Source of the DNA: Pseudomonadota bacterium
GTDB taxonomy: Bacteria > Pseudomonadota > Alphaproteobacteria > Caulobacterales > Caulobacteraceae
Direction of reading: 5' to 3'
Assembly (NCBI GenBank): GCA_023445955.1
Contig: JAEXJH010000148.1
Span: forward strand, 1-21,466
DNA: 21,466 nucleotides
Shown here: positions 1 to 7,000 of the stretch, piece after piece
How positions within the stretch are numbered: the first letter of the stretch is position 1
Layout: every line of letters begins with the position of its first letter
Notes under the pieces: generated by a model
What the model was told of the DNA's origin: nothing
Seen by the model: only the letters and a program-made list of their open reading frames with translations
Databases searched by the model: none
Position numbers and translations under genes: made by a program

Positions 1-3
1 GTA

Positions 4-36
4 GTCCTCATCCTGAGCTTGTCGAAGGACGAGGAC
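4..36. repeat. Interrupted palindrome downstream of gmk, CCTGAGCTTGTCGAAGG-type repeat
   Basis: An imperfect inverted repeat lies 11 bases past the gmk stop. Arms 4-9 and 31-36 match perfectly, and 11-14 pairs with 26-29, around a core reading CCTGAGCTTGTCGAAGG. From memory, this core recurs in many intergenic regions of Alphaproteobacteria, so I read it as a dispersed palindromic repeat. It could fold at the 3' end of the gmk transcript, but no T-run follows on the minus strand, so it is not a typical intrinsic terminator. The window edge prevents seeing its full context. Confidence 0.5.
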
Positions 37-47
37 TGCTTCTCCGC

Positions 48-707
48 CTAGATCTCTTCCTTGAGGAGATCGCCCACCAGGTCGCCGATCCACGGGTTGC
101 GAGCCCGCTTCAGACGTTCGGCGTGATAGATGTGGGCCAGGTCCGCGTAGGCGCGGTCGAAATCATCATTGAGAATGACGTAGTCGAACTGCTCCCAGGC
201 GGCGACTTCGTCCTTGGCGCGTGACAGGCGACGGTGGATCACCTCTTCGCTGTCCTGGCTGCGCGCGTGCAGGCGGCGACTCATCTCGGCCAGCGACGGC
301 GGCAGGATGTAGACCAGAACGCTGTCCTGCTGGGCCTGGGCGTGCACCTTCATGGCGCCCTGGAAGTCGATGTCGAACAGCGCGCTCTCGCCCCGCTCCA
401 GCGCGGCCATGATCGGCGGCTTGGGGCTGCCGTAGAAGTTTCCGTAGACCTCAGCCCACTCCAGGAAGGCGTTCTGGTCGATCAGCGCCTGGAACTCGTC
501 CCGCGTCGTGAAGTGATAGTCGCGGCCGTGATGCTCGCCCGGACGCGGCTCGCGCGTCGTGTAGCTGATCGACAGGTGCAGGTCGTTGTGGTCGGCCACC
601 AGGCGGCGGGTCAGCGAGGTCTTGCCGACGCCCGAGGGGGCGACGACCATCAGCAGCAGGCCGCGGGTGTTGTGGTGGGGCTTATTCAACGTTCTGGACC
701 TGCTCAC
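48..707 (-). CDS. gmk: Guanylate kinase
   Basis: Guanylate kinase phosphorylates GMP to GDP with ATP in the cytoplasm, feeding GTP and (p)ppGpp pools. The 219-residue product has the P-loop APSGVGKT at residues 23-30, the GMP-binding stretch SYTTREPRPGEHHGRDYHF at 48-66 and the DIDFQGA strand at 112-118, all standard for the family. It is slightly longer than the 207 residues of E. coli Gmk because of its N-terminus. The chosen start is a GTG at 705-707, inside the end of yicC (26-base overlap). The next Met, residue 20, would remove most of the first beta strand before the P-loop, so the GTG is preferred, although no strong Shine-Dalgarno is visible. It is the last gene of the minus-strand cluster and is probably translationally coupled to yicC. 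Confidence 0.95.
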   Translation of the reverse strand: MSRSRTLNKPHHNTRGLLLMVVAPSGVGKTSLTRRLVADHNDLHLSISYTTREPRPGEHHGRDYHFTTRDEFQALIDQNAFLEWAEVYGNFYGSPKPPIMAALERGESALFDIDFQGAMKVHAQAQQDSVLVYILPPSLAEMSRRLHARSQDSEEVIHRRLSRAKDEVAAWEQFDYVILNDDFDRAYADLAHIYHAERLKRARNPWIGDLVGDLLKEEI

Positions 708-1563
708 GGAACTGCTCGATCACGGCCTTTAGCTCCAGACCGATCGCGGTCAGGGCAGTCAGGGCCGATTTCGAGCAGAGGGTATTGGATTCTCGCATGA
801 ATTCCTGGGAGAGGAAGTCGAGCCGGCGGCCTGACGCCCCCTCGCCCGACAGCAGCCCGCGCGCCGCCACCACGTGGCTGGCCAAGCGGTCGAGCTCCTC
901 GCGCACATCGGCCTTCACGGCCTGGGCGGCGGCTTCCTGGACGATGCGCTCTTCGCTGGCGGCCTCGCCGACCAAGTCGGTCATGCGGCGGGCGAAGCGT
1001 TCCTTCAGCACGGCAGGCTGGCCGGCGGCCTCGCGCTCGGCCTGGGCGGTCAGGTCCTCGATCTTGTCGACCAGACCGTTTAGCACCGGATCCAGCGCCG
1101 CGCCCTCTTCCTGGCGCGCCACCTTCAAGCCGTCCAGGGCCTGAACGATCGAAGCGGCCATGGCGGCCTCGACGGCGGTGCGGGTCTCGGCGTCGTCCTC
1201 GTCCTCGCGGGCCTCGATGACGCCCTTCAGAGCCAGCAAGCCGTCAAGGGTGGGCTTGGCGACCATGCCGGTGGCGACATAGGGGTCACCAGCCTTCAGA
1301 TAGCGCTCCAGCGTCGCGATATTGACCTGGGTCTCGCCCGAGGTTTCGGCGCGCTTGGCCTGGACGTTGACCGTCAGCTGGCCGCGCTGGAAGCGGCCTT
1401 GCGAGCCTTCACGCGCGGTGCGTTCCAGGCTTTCGAAGCCGGGCGGGCCTCTGAAGCGGGTCTCGAGGTTGCGGCCGTTGACGCTGCGCGCCTCAACCGC
1501 CCAGGTCCAGGCGCCGTGCGCGCCCTCGACCCGGGCAAAGCCCGTCATCCCCGAGATCGGCAC
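682..1563 (-). CDS. yicC: YicC-family endoribonuclease
   Basis: The 293-residue protein matches YicC (E. coli 287 aa), a family with an N-terminal YicC domain and a C-terminal DUF1732 domain. E. coli YicC is reported to act as an endoribonuclease that promotes RNA decay. The N-terminus carries the typical SGMTGFAR signature at residues 4-11. The C-terminal hallmark is RRLDFLSQEFMRESNTLCSKS, residues 246-266. The start is a GTG at 1561-1563, with GGGGAA about 8 bases upstream; starting at the internal Met6 would cut into the conserved segment. The gene begins 3 bases after the mltG stop and overlaps gmk by 26 bases. Adjacency of yicC and gmk is widespread in bacteria and supports the call. Confidence 0.93.
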   Translation of the reverse strand: MPISGMTGFARVEGAHGAWTWAVEARSVNGRNLETRFRGPPGFESLERTAREGSQGRFQRGQLTVNVQAKRAETSGETQVNIATLERYLKAGDPYVATGMVAKPTLDGLLALKGVIEAREDEDDAETRTAVEAAMAASIVQALDGLKVARQEEGAALDPVLNGLVDKIEDLTAQAEREAAGQPAVLKERFARRMTDLVGEAASEERIVQEAAAQAVKADVREELDRLASHVVAARGLLSGEGASGRRLDFLSQEFMRESNTLCSKSALTALTAIGLELKAVIEQFREQVQNVE

Positions 1564-1566
1564 CGA

Positions 1567-2688
1567 TCAGTTCCCCGCCAGCGGCTTGGCGGCCGGCGGG
1601 GCCGGCACCACGGGCACGTTGGCGTTGGCGCGGTCGCGTTCGATCACCCGCCACTTGGCGACATTGGCGTTGTGCTGTTCCAGGGTGGAAGCGAACACGT
1701 GGCCGCCCGTGCCGTCGGCGACGAAATAGAGGTCGTTGGTCTTGGCCGGGTTCAGCGCCGCTTCCAAGGCCGCGCGGCCCGGATTGGCGATCGGCGTCGG
1801 CGGCAGGCCGTCGATCTTGTAGGTGTTGTAGGGCGTCGGCGTGTCCAGCTCCGACCGGCGCAGGCCGCGACCCAGCGGGCGACCGCGCGAGATGCCGTAG
1901 ATCACGGTCGGGTCGGTATCCAGGCGCATGCCGGTGCGCAGGCGGTTGATGAACACGGCGGCGACCTGCGGACGCTCACCCTTGTAGCCCGTCTCCTTCT
2001 CGACGATCGAGGCCATGGTCACGGCCTCTTCCTTCGACTGGTACGGCAGGCCCGACTGGCGGTTGGCCCACAGCTGGTTCACCAGCTTGTCGCGCGCGTC
2101 CATCATGTGCTTGAGCACGGCGGCGCGGTCCTCGCCGCGCTGGACCTCGTAGGTCTCGGGCAGGATCGCGCCCTCGGGCGGGGTCGCCGCGTCGCCGGCC
2201 AGCAGGTCGGACTTGTTGAGGATGTCCATCACCATGTCCGAGGTCAGCCCCTCGGGGATGGTGATCCAGTGGCGGACGATGCGGCCGCGGCGGATGGCGT
2301 CCAGCACCTGGGCCATCGAGGCGCGGCTATCGAATTCGTACTCGCCGGCCTTCAGCGTGCGGGCCGCGCCCGTGACCTTGGCGGCGGTCATGAAGATGGA
2401 GTTCGAGCGGATCACCCCGCCCTGCTCCAGGGCCGAGGCGATCTCCGGCAGGCTGGCGCCCTTGCGCAGCACGACGGTGGTCTTGTCGCCGGCCTTCGCG
2501 GCGGGACCCGGGCCGTTATAGACCCAGGCCGCGCCGAGAATGGCGACCATGCCGATCACGATCAGGGTCGTGACGGCGCCGAAGAAGGCGCGGATCAGCC
2601 GCCGCCCCACGGACGCGGTTTCGCGACGATTCGCCCGAGCGGGCGCTTTGCGGGGGGCGCGAGGTGGGGTTGGCGGCTTCTTGCTCAC
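1567..2688 (-). CDS. mltG: Endolytic murein transglycosylase MltG
   Basis: MltG (YceG) is an inner-membrane lytic transglycosylase that cleaves nascent glycan strands and is thought to set their length. The 373-residue protein has a basic, proline-rich cytoplasmic tail (1-34), one membrane segment at about 35-57, a LysM-like region and the catalytic YceG domain. The catalytic Glu is E230 in ASIVEKETG, equivalent to E. coli E218. Other family landmarks are ILPETYEV near 175-182, VFINRLRTGMRLDTDPTVIYG at 245-265 and PYNTYKIDGLPPTPIANPG at 286-304. The start is a GTG sharing GTGA with the fabF stop (4-base overlap), preceded by AAGAAGG inside fabF, so translation is probably coupled. The C-terminal tail is Ala/Pro-rich. 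Confidence 0.95.
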   Translation of the reverse strand: MSKKPPTPPRAPRKAPARANRRETASVGRRLIRAFFGAVTTLIVIGMVAILGAAWVYNGPGPAAKAGDKTTVVLRKGASLPEIASALEQGGVIRSNSIFMTAAKVTGAARTLKAGEYEFDSRASMAQVLDAIRRGRIVRHWITIPEGLTSDMVMDILNKSDLLAGDAATPPEGAILPETYEVQRGEDRAAVLKHMMDARDKLVNQLWANRQSGLPYQSKEEAVTMASIVEKETGYKGERPQVAAVFINRLRTGMRLDTDPTVIYGISRGRPLGRGLRRSELDTPTPYNTYKIDGLPPTPIANPGRAALEAALNPAKTNDLYFVADGTGGHVFASTLEQHNANVAKWRVIERDRANANVPVVPAPPAAKPLAGN

Positions 2689-3965
2689 GAGACCTTCTTG
2701 AACACCACGGTGGCGTTGGTGCCGCCGAAGCCGAAGCTGTTCGACACGGCCACGTCGATCTTCATCGGCACGGCCTTGTTCGGAGCCAGGTTCATGGCGA
2801 CGTTCACGTCGGGATTGTCGAGGTTGATGGTCGGCGGGGCGATCTGGTCACGGATCGCCAGGATCGAGAAGATCCCCTCGATCGCCCCGGCTGCGCCCAG
2901 CAGGTGGCCCGTCATCGACTTGGTCGAGGACATGACGACGTTCTTGGCGTGGTCGCCCAGGAAGCGCTCGACGGCGCCGGCTTCCAGGCCGTCGGCCATG
3001 GTCGAGGTGCCGTGGGCGTTGACGTAGTCGATGTCCGAGGGCTGCAGGCCCGCATCCTTCATCGCCGCCGCAAGGGCCCGGCCGCCGCCTTCGCCGTCTT
3101 CCGACGGGGCGGTGATGTGGTGAGCGTCGCCCGACAGGCCGTAGCCTACCACTTCGGCGTAGATCTTCGCGCCGCGGGCCTTGGCGTGCTCGTACTCTTC
3201 CAGCACCAGCGCGCCGGCGCCCTCGCCCATGACGAAGCCGTCGCGGTCCTTGTCATACGGACGCGAGGCCTTTTCCGGGGTGTCGTTCCACTCGGTGGAC
3301 ATGGCGCGGCAGGCGATGAAGCCGGCGACGCCGACCTTGCAGACCGCCGCTTCGGCCCCGCCGGCCACCATCACGTCGGCGTCGCCGTACTTGATCAGGC
3401 GCATGGCGTCACCGATGGCGTGAGCGCCCGTGGCGCAGGCCGTGACGACCGCGTGGTTGGGGCCCTTGAAGCCGTACTTGATCGAGACCTGGCCCGAGAT
3501 CAGGTTGATCAGGGCCGAGGAGATGAAGAACGGGCTGACGCGGCGAGGGCCCTTGGCCTCCAGCTCAAGCGCGGTGTCGGCGATCGTCGACAGGCCGCCG
3601 ATGCCCGAGCCCAGGATGACGCCCGTGCGCCACTTGTCCTCGTCGGTCTCGGGAACCCATCCCGAATCCTTGATGGCCTCGTCGGCCGCGGCGATGCCGT
3701 AGAGAATGAAATCGTCCACGCGCTTCTGGTCGCGCGGGCTCATGGTCTGGTCGGGATCGAAGCTGCCTTCGACATCCGGGCCGCCGCCGCCGCGTCCATC
3801 GACGCGCGGAACCTCGCAGGCGACCTTACAGGCGTAGTCCGTCGGGTCGAAGGCGGTGATGCGGTTGGCGCCGGACTTACCGGCGAGGATGTTCTTCCAG
3901 GTCACGTCAACGCCGTGGCCCAGAGGGGTCAGCAGGCCGATACCCGTGACGACAACTCTACGCAT
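2685..3965 (-). CDS. fabF: Beta-ketoacyl-ACP synthase II
   Basis: FabF condenses malonyl-ACP with acyl-ACP in fatty-acid elongation in the cytoplasm. The 426-residue thiolase-fold protein shows the KAS II triad: Cys177 in TACATG, His318 in NAHGT and His354 in MTGHLLGAAG, with Lys349 nearby, each about 14 residues later than in E. coli FabF (412 aa). The offset is explained by a glycine-rich insertion around residues 57-70 (RGGGGPD). The C-terminus FGFGGTNATVVF is typical. The start ATG at 3963-3965 has GGGAG about 6 bases upstream. The gene lies 182 bases downstream of acpP behind an intrinsic terminator, so it is probably expressed at a lower level than acpP or from its own promoter. Confidence 0.96.
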   Translation of the reverse strand: MRRVVVTGIGLLTPLGHGVDVTWKNILAGKSGANRITAFDPTDYACKVACEVPRVDGRGGGGPDVEGSFDPDQTMSPRDQKRVDDFILYGIAAADEAIKDSGWVPETDEDKWRTGVILGSGIGGLSTIADTALELEAKGPRRVSPFFISSALINLISGQVSIKYGFKGPNHAVVTACATGAHAIGDAMRLIKYGDADVMVAGGAEAAVCKVGVAGFIACRAMSTEWNDTPEKASRPYDKDRDGFVMGEGAGALVLEEYEHAKARGAKIYAEVVGYGLSGDAHHITAPSEDGEGGGRALAAAMKDAGLQPSDIDYVNAHGTSTMADGLEAGAVERFLGDHAKNVVMSSTKSMTGHLLGAAGAIEGIFSILAIRDQIAPPTINLDNPDVNVAMNLAPNKAVPMKIDVAVSNSFGFGGTNATVVFKKVS

Positions 3966-4060
3966 GTATCACTCCCAAACCTTCGATGCGGGACGTGGAA
4001 TGTGGGGAAGCCCCCGCTTCAACGCCACTCGCGAATCCCCATTCCTGGAGATTCTGGGCC

Positions 4061-4112
4061 TCAAACGAAAACCGCCGCGCACACGATGGCAAGAGCCCGT
4101 GCGACGCGGCGG
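4061..4112 (-). terminator. Intrinsic terminator after acpP
   Basis: On the minus strand a GC-rich stem forms between 4105-4112 and 4072-4079 (eight perfect pairs, CGCGGCGG with CCGCCGCG), extended by further pairs inward around a loop of about 15-20 bases. It is followed immediately by TTTTCGTTTGA in the transcript. It sits 35 bases past the acpP stop and before fabF. This is the layout of a rho-independent terminator, probably partial, that would let acpP be expressed above the downstream genes. Confidence 0.75.
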
Positions 4113-4147
4113 AAATGGTCAGGTTCGACTAGCGAACTCGACGCCTT

Positions 4148-4384
4148 TTAGGCGGTCTTTTCCGTGATGAACTTCACGGCGTCGCCAACGGTCTGGATGT
4201 GTTCAGCGGCGTCGTCGGGGATTTCGATGTCGAACTCCTCTTCGAACGCCATGACCAGCTCAACGTTGTCGAGGCTGTCGGCGCCCAGGTCGTCGATGAA
4301 GGAAGCCTTCTCGGTGACCTTCTCGGGATCGGCATCCAGGTGTTCGATGACGATCTTACGCACGCGCTCGAGAATGTCGGACAT
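4148..4384 (-). CDS. acpP: Acyl carrier protein
   Basis: AcpP carries growing acyl chains on a 4'-phosphopantetheine arm and serves every enzyme of fatty-acid synthesis. The 78-residue acidic protein has the modification site DSL with Ser37 in [19 protein letters not shown], and the conserved tail DAVKFI. The frame stays open upstream to 4420, but ATG at 4382-4384 is chosen: it gives the standard ACP N-terminus MSDILERV and length, and GAGGGA lies about 10 bases upstream. It is flanked by fabG (138 bases upstream) and fabF (182 bases downstream), the common fabG-acpP-fabF order. A strong hairpin lies in the upstream gap and an intrinsic terminator in the downstream gap. Confidence 0.97.
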   Translation of the reverse strand: MSDILERVRKIVIEHLDADPEKVTEKASFIDDLGADSLDNVELVMAFEEEFDIEIPDDAAEHIQTVGDAVKFITEKTA

Positions 4385-4475
4385 TCGGTTCAGTCCCTCG
4401 TTATGAAAATTTCGGCCCACAAGCAGCGTAGTGAAACCACGCTATTCGCAGGAATTGTCGGGCACCGCCTATCAC

Positions 4476-4513
4476 GTTCCTTTTCGGCTTGCTAGCGGCC
4501 AGCCTAAAGGAAC
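4476..4513. other. Strong hairpin between fabG and acpP
   Basis: An inverted repeat pairs GTTCCTTT with AAAGGAAC and, after a small internal loop, GGCT with AGCC, giving about 12 pairs around an 11-base loop. It begins 9 bases beyond the fabG stop on the minus strand. No T-run follows on either strand, so it is not a standard intrinsic terminator. It may protect the fabG mRNA 3' end, act as a processing site or cause weak attenuation before acpP; these roles are inference. Confidence 0.55.
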
Positions 4514-4522
4514 TCAGCGGTT

Positions 4523-5263
4523 TCAGATCATGGCCATGCCGCCGTTGACGTGCAAGGTCTGGCCGGTGACGTAGCCTGCCTGATCGCTGGCCAGGAAAAC
4601 GCACGCGGCGGCGATATCGCTCCCCTCGCCCAGCTTGCCGGCGGGAATCGTCGACAGGATGCCCGCCTTCTGCTGCTCGTTCAGAGCGTCGGTCATCGGG
4701 CTGGCGATGAAGCCCGGGGCCACGCAGTTGACGGTCACGCCACGGCTGGCCAGTTCCTGGGCCAGAGCCTTGGAAAAGCCGATCATGCCGGCCTTGGAGG
4801 CAGCATAGTTGGTCTGGCCGGGGTTGCCGGTCACGCCCACCACCGAGGTGATGCCGATGATGCGGCCGGCGCGGCGCTTCATCATGCCCTTGGCGGCCGC
4901 GCGGGACAGGCGGAAATAGCCTTCCAGGTTGACCTTGATCACGGTCTCCCAGTCCTCGTCCTTCATGCGGACGATCAGGCCGTCACGGGTGACGCCGGCA
5001 TTGGCGATGACGATGTCCAGCGGCGCGCCGGCGGCTTCCTCGGCCTTGGCGACCAGGCCATCGACGGCGGCCGAGTCGGAGAGATTCGCCGCGACGTACG
5101 AGACGCGCTCGCCGAACTGGGCGGCCAGCTCCGAGAGAGCCGATTCGCGGGTGCCCGAGAGCACGACATGCGCGCCTTGCTCATGCAGGGCCTTGGCGAT
5201 GGCGCCGCCGATGCCGCCGGTGGCGCCGGTGACGAGAGCGGTCTTGCCGGTCAGATCGAACAT
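4523..5263 (-). CDS. fabG: 3-oxoacyl-ACP reductase
   Basis: FabG reduces 3-ketoacyl-ACP to 3-hydroxyacyl-ACP with NADPH in the elongation cycle. The 246-residue protein is a classical short-chain dehydrogenase: cofactor motif TGATGGIG at residues 12-19, NAG at 88-90, and catalytic Asn112, Ser140, Tyr153 and Lys157 (YAASK). The C-terminus YVTGQTLHVNGGMAM is characteristic of FabG. The ATG at 5261-5263 has AAGGAAG about 9 bases upstream. It starts 20 bases after fabD stops and clearly belongs to the same transcript. Its length equals the usual 244-248 residues and nothing is missing. Confidence 0.96.
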   Translation of the reverse strand: MFDLTGKTALVTGATGGIGGAIAKALHEQGAHVVLSGTRESALSELAAQFGERVSYVAANLSDSAAVDGLVAKAEEAAGAPLDIVIANAGVTRDGLIVRMKDEDWETVIKVNLEGYFRLSRAAAKGMMKRRAGRIIGITSVVGVTGNPGQTNYAASKAGMIGFSKALAQELASRGVTVNCVAPGFIASPMTDALNEQQKAGILSTIPAGKLGEGSDIAAACVFLASDQAGYVTGQTLHVNGGMAMI

Positions 5264-5283
5264 GTGTCGGTCTTCCTTGTGAA

Positions 5284-6228
5284 TTAGAGCGAGGCCGCGA
5301 AGGCTTCGAGATCGGCGGGCGTGTTCAGCGGCGTCGCTTCCGAATCCGGAGCGATGCGCTTGGCCATGCCCGACAGCACCTTGCCGGCGCCGGCTTCGGC
5401 GAAACGCGTGACGCCGCCTTCGCCGGCCAGCCAGGTCATGCTCTCGCGCCAGCGGACGCGGCCGGTGACCTGCTCGACCAGCAGCTTGCGGATGACGTCC
5501 GGGTCGTGGACCGGGGCGGCAGTGACGTTGGCGACCAGCGGCGCGCGCGGGGCGATAATGGTGGTCTTGGCCAGGGCTTCTGCCATCTCGTCGGCCGCCG
5601 GCTGCATCAGCGGGCAGTGGAACGGCGCCGAGACGTTCAGCGGAATGGCCCGCGCGCCCAGTTCCTTGGCCTTCTCGATGGCCTTGTCGACCGCGGCCTT
5701 GGCGCCGGAGATCACGACATTGCCGTTGTTGTTGTCGTTGGCGACGACGCAGACGCCGACTTCCGAGCCGGCCGCGGCGGCCGCTTCAGCAAGAGCCAGG
5801 TCGGTCTTGGGACCAATCAGCGAGGCCATCGCGCCCTCGCCCACCGGCACGGCGCGCTGCATGGCCTGGCCGCGCAGCTTCAGCAGACGGGCGGTGTCGG
5901 CCAGGGTGATGGCGCCGGCGGCGGCGAGCGCCGAGTATTCGCCCAGGCTGTGACCAGCCACGAAAGCGGCGCGGTCGATCCCGACGCCGAATTCCTTCTC
6001 CAGCGTGCGGGTCACGGCCAGCGAAACGGCCATCAGGGCCGGCTGGGCGTTCTCGGTCAGGGTCAGGTCGCCTTCAGGACCTTCCTTCATCAGGGCGAAC
6101 AGCTTCTGGCCCAGGGCGTCGTCGACTTCCTGGAAGACCTCGCGGGCCGACGCGAAGGCCTCGGCGAGATCGACGCCCATGCCGACCGACTGGCTGCCCT
6201 GGCCGGGGAAAATGAAGGCGATGCTCAT
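5284..6228 (-). CDS. fabD: Malonyl-CoA:ACP transacylase
   Basis: FabD transfers malonyl from CoA to ACP, supplying the elongation substrate. The 314-residue protein has FPGQGSQ at residues 7-13, catalytic Ser94 in GHSLGEYSA, Arg119 in LRGQAMQ and the catalytic His204 in SAPFHCPLMQ. The reading frame is open upstream to 6333, but ATG at 6226-6228 is chosen: MSIAFIFPGQ is the normal FabD N-terminus, the length matches the family (about 310) and GGAGCGAG lies just upstream. It is the first gene of the minus-strand fab cluster, so the cluster promoter should lie in 6229-6395. I see only a weak candidate there (TTGCCG at 6288-6293 on the minus strand) and do not call it. Confidence 0.96.
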   Translation of the reverse strand: MSIAFIFPGQGSQSVGMGVDLAEAFASAREVFQEVDDALGQKLFALMKEGPEGDLTLTENAQPALMAVSLAVTRTLEKEFGVGIDRAAFVAGHSLGEYSALAAAGAITLADTARLLKLRGQAMQRAVPVGEGAMASLIGPKTDLALAEAAAAAGSEVGVCVVANDNNNGNVVISGAKAAVDKAIEKAKELGARAIPLNVSAPFHCPLMQPAADEMAEALAKTTIIAPRAPLVANVTAAPVHDPDVIRKLLVEQVTGRVRWRESMTWLAGEGGVTRFAEAGAGKVLSGMAKRIAPDSEATPLNTPADLEAFAASL

Positions 6229-6259
6229 GGCGGCTCGCTCCGTTTCTAGTAGATTCAAG

Positions 6260-6293
6260 GCCGGGAGGGTTAGGGTAAAGCCCCCTCCCCGGC
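6260..6293. other. GC-rich inverted repeat in the fabD upstream region
   Basis: Arms 6260-6269 (GCCGGGAGGG) and 6283-6293 (CCCTCCCCGGC) form ten base pairs with one bulged C around a 13-base A/G/T-rich loop. It lies 32-65 bases upstream of the fabD ATG, within the divergent region shared with the peroxiredoxin gene. It could be a leader hairpin of the fab transcript or an operator; the sequence does not decide between these. The rest of the 167-base intergenic region shows no clear promoter match. Confidence 0.4.
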
Positions 6294-6395
6294 AAGTGCG
6301 ACGGCGTTCTCCAAGCTGGCTTGCAATCCGCACCGCGAGGTTCAGATTGGCGCCGCGCCGGCTGCGGAGCGCCGCTGGACGTTTGGAGATTCCCC

Positions 6396-6932
6396 ATGAA
6401 CCGCCTGATCGCCGGCCTCGGCGTCGCCGCCCTGCTCGCCGCCTCCCCCGCCATGGCCGCCCTGAAGGTCGGCGACAAGGCGCCTGAGTTCACCGCCAAG
6501 GCCGCGCTGGCCGGCAACGACTTCGACTTCAAGCTCTCCAAGGCGCTGAAGAAGGGCCCTGTGGTCCTCTACTTCTTCCCCGCCGCCTACACCTCGGGCT
6601 GCACCGCCGAGGCCCACGAGTTCGCCGAGGCCACGCCTGAGTTCGAAAAGCTGGGCGCCACGGTGATCGGCGTCACGGCAGGCAATGTCGACCGCATCAA
6701 GGACTTCTCCAAGGAGCACTGCCGCGACAAGTTCGCGGTCGCCGCCGCCGACGCCGCCCTGGTGAAGAGCTACGACGTCGCCCTGGCGGTGAAGCCCGAG
6801 TGGTCGAACCGCACCTCGTACGTGATCGCCCCGGACCACAAGATCCTATTCAGCTACACCGACGGCAACTTCGCCGGCCACGTCACCCAGACCATGGATG
6901 CGGTGAAGGCCTACAAGGCCAAGAAGAAGTAG
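6396..6932 (+). CDS. Exported AhpC/TSA-family peroxiredoxin (PrxQ/Bcp-like)
   Basis: This is a thiol peroxidase expected to reduce hydrogen or organic peroxides. The 178-residue precursor starts with a Sec-type signal peptide (residues 1-21, cleavage after AMA), placing the enzyme in the periplasm. The peroxidatic motif PxxxTxxC is P62-T66-C69 (PAAYTSGCT), followed by EAHEF as in PrxQ/Bcp proteins. R138 (WSNRTSYVI) fits the conserved active-site Arg. C108 (KEHCRDK), 39 residues after C69, is a plausible resolving Cys, a spacing close to that of two-Cys PrxQ enzymes. ATG 6396 is chosen over upstream in-frame codons because it yields a clean signal peptide and has GGAG 8 bases ahead. It diverges from fabD; the next gene follows after 68 bases. 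Confidence 0.85.
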   Translation: MNRLIAGLGVAALLAASPAMAALKVGDKAPEFTAKAALAGNDFDFKLSKALKKGPVVLYFFPAAYTSGCTAEAHEFAEATPEFEKLGATVIGVTAGNVDRIKDFSKEHCRDKFAVAAADAALVKSYDVALAVKPEWSNRTSYVIAPDHKILFSYTDGNFAGHVTQTMDAVKAYKAKKK

Positions 6933-6955
6933 CGAGCCTTTTCGGGTTCCGACCA

Positions 6956-6981
6956 GCCGCGCGGGTTGAGGCTCGCGCGGC
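6956..6981. other. Perfect 8-bp hairpin between the peroxiredoxin and AraC-type genes
   Basis: Arms 6956-6963 (GCCGCGCG) and 6974-6981 (CGCGCGGC) are exact inverted repeats around a 10-base loop, GGTTGAGGCT. The element begins 23 bases after the peroxiredoxin stop and ends 19 bases before the regulator's ATG. No T-run follows. It could be a rho-dependent 3' end, an operator for the adjacent regulator, or a fold hiding the translation start region. Confidence 0.45.
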
Positions 6982-7000
6982 GCACGGACGATGATCGGCC

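Noticed and set aside
1399..4151. Two long plus-strand frames (1399-3027 and 2664-4151) opposite yicC, mltG and fabF
   Set aside because: Shadow frames caused by codon bias at high GC; the minus-strand genes carry all catalytic motifs.
6229..6395. Housekeeping promoters for fabD and for the peroxiredoxin gene
   Set aside because: Only weak partial matches with poor spacing were seen, not enough to call a site.
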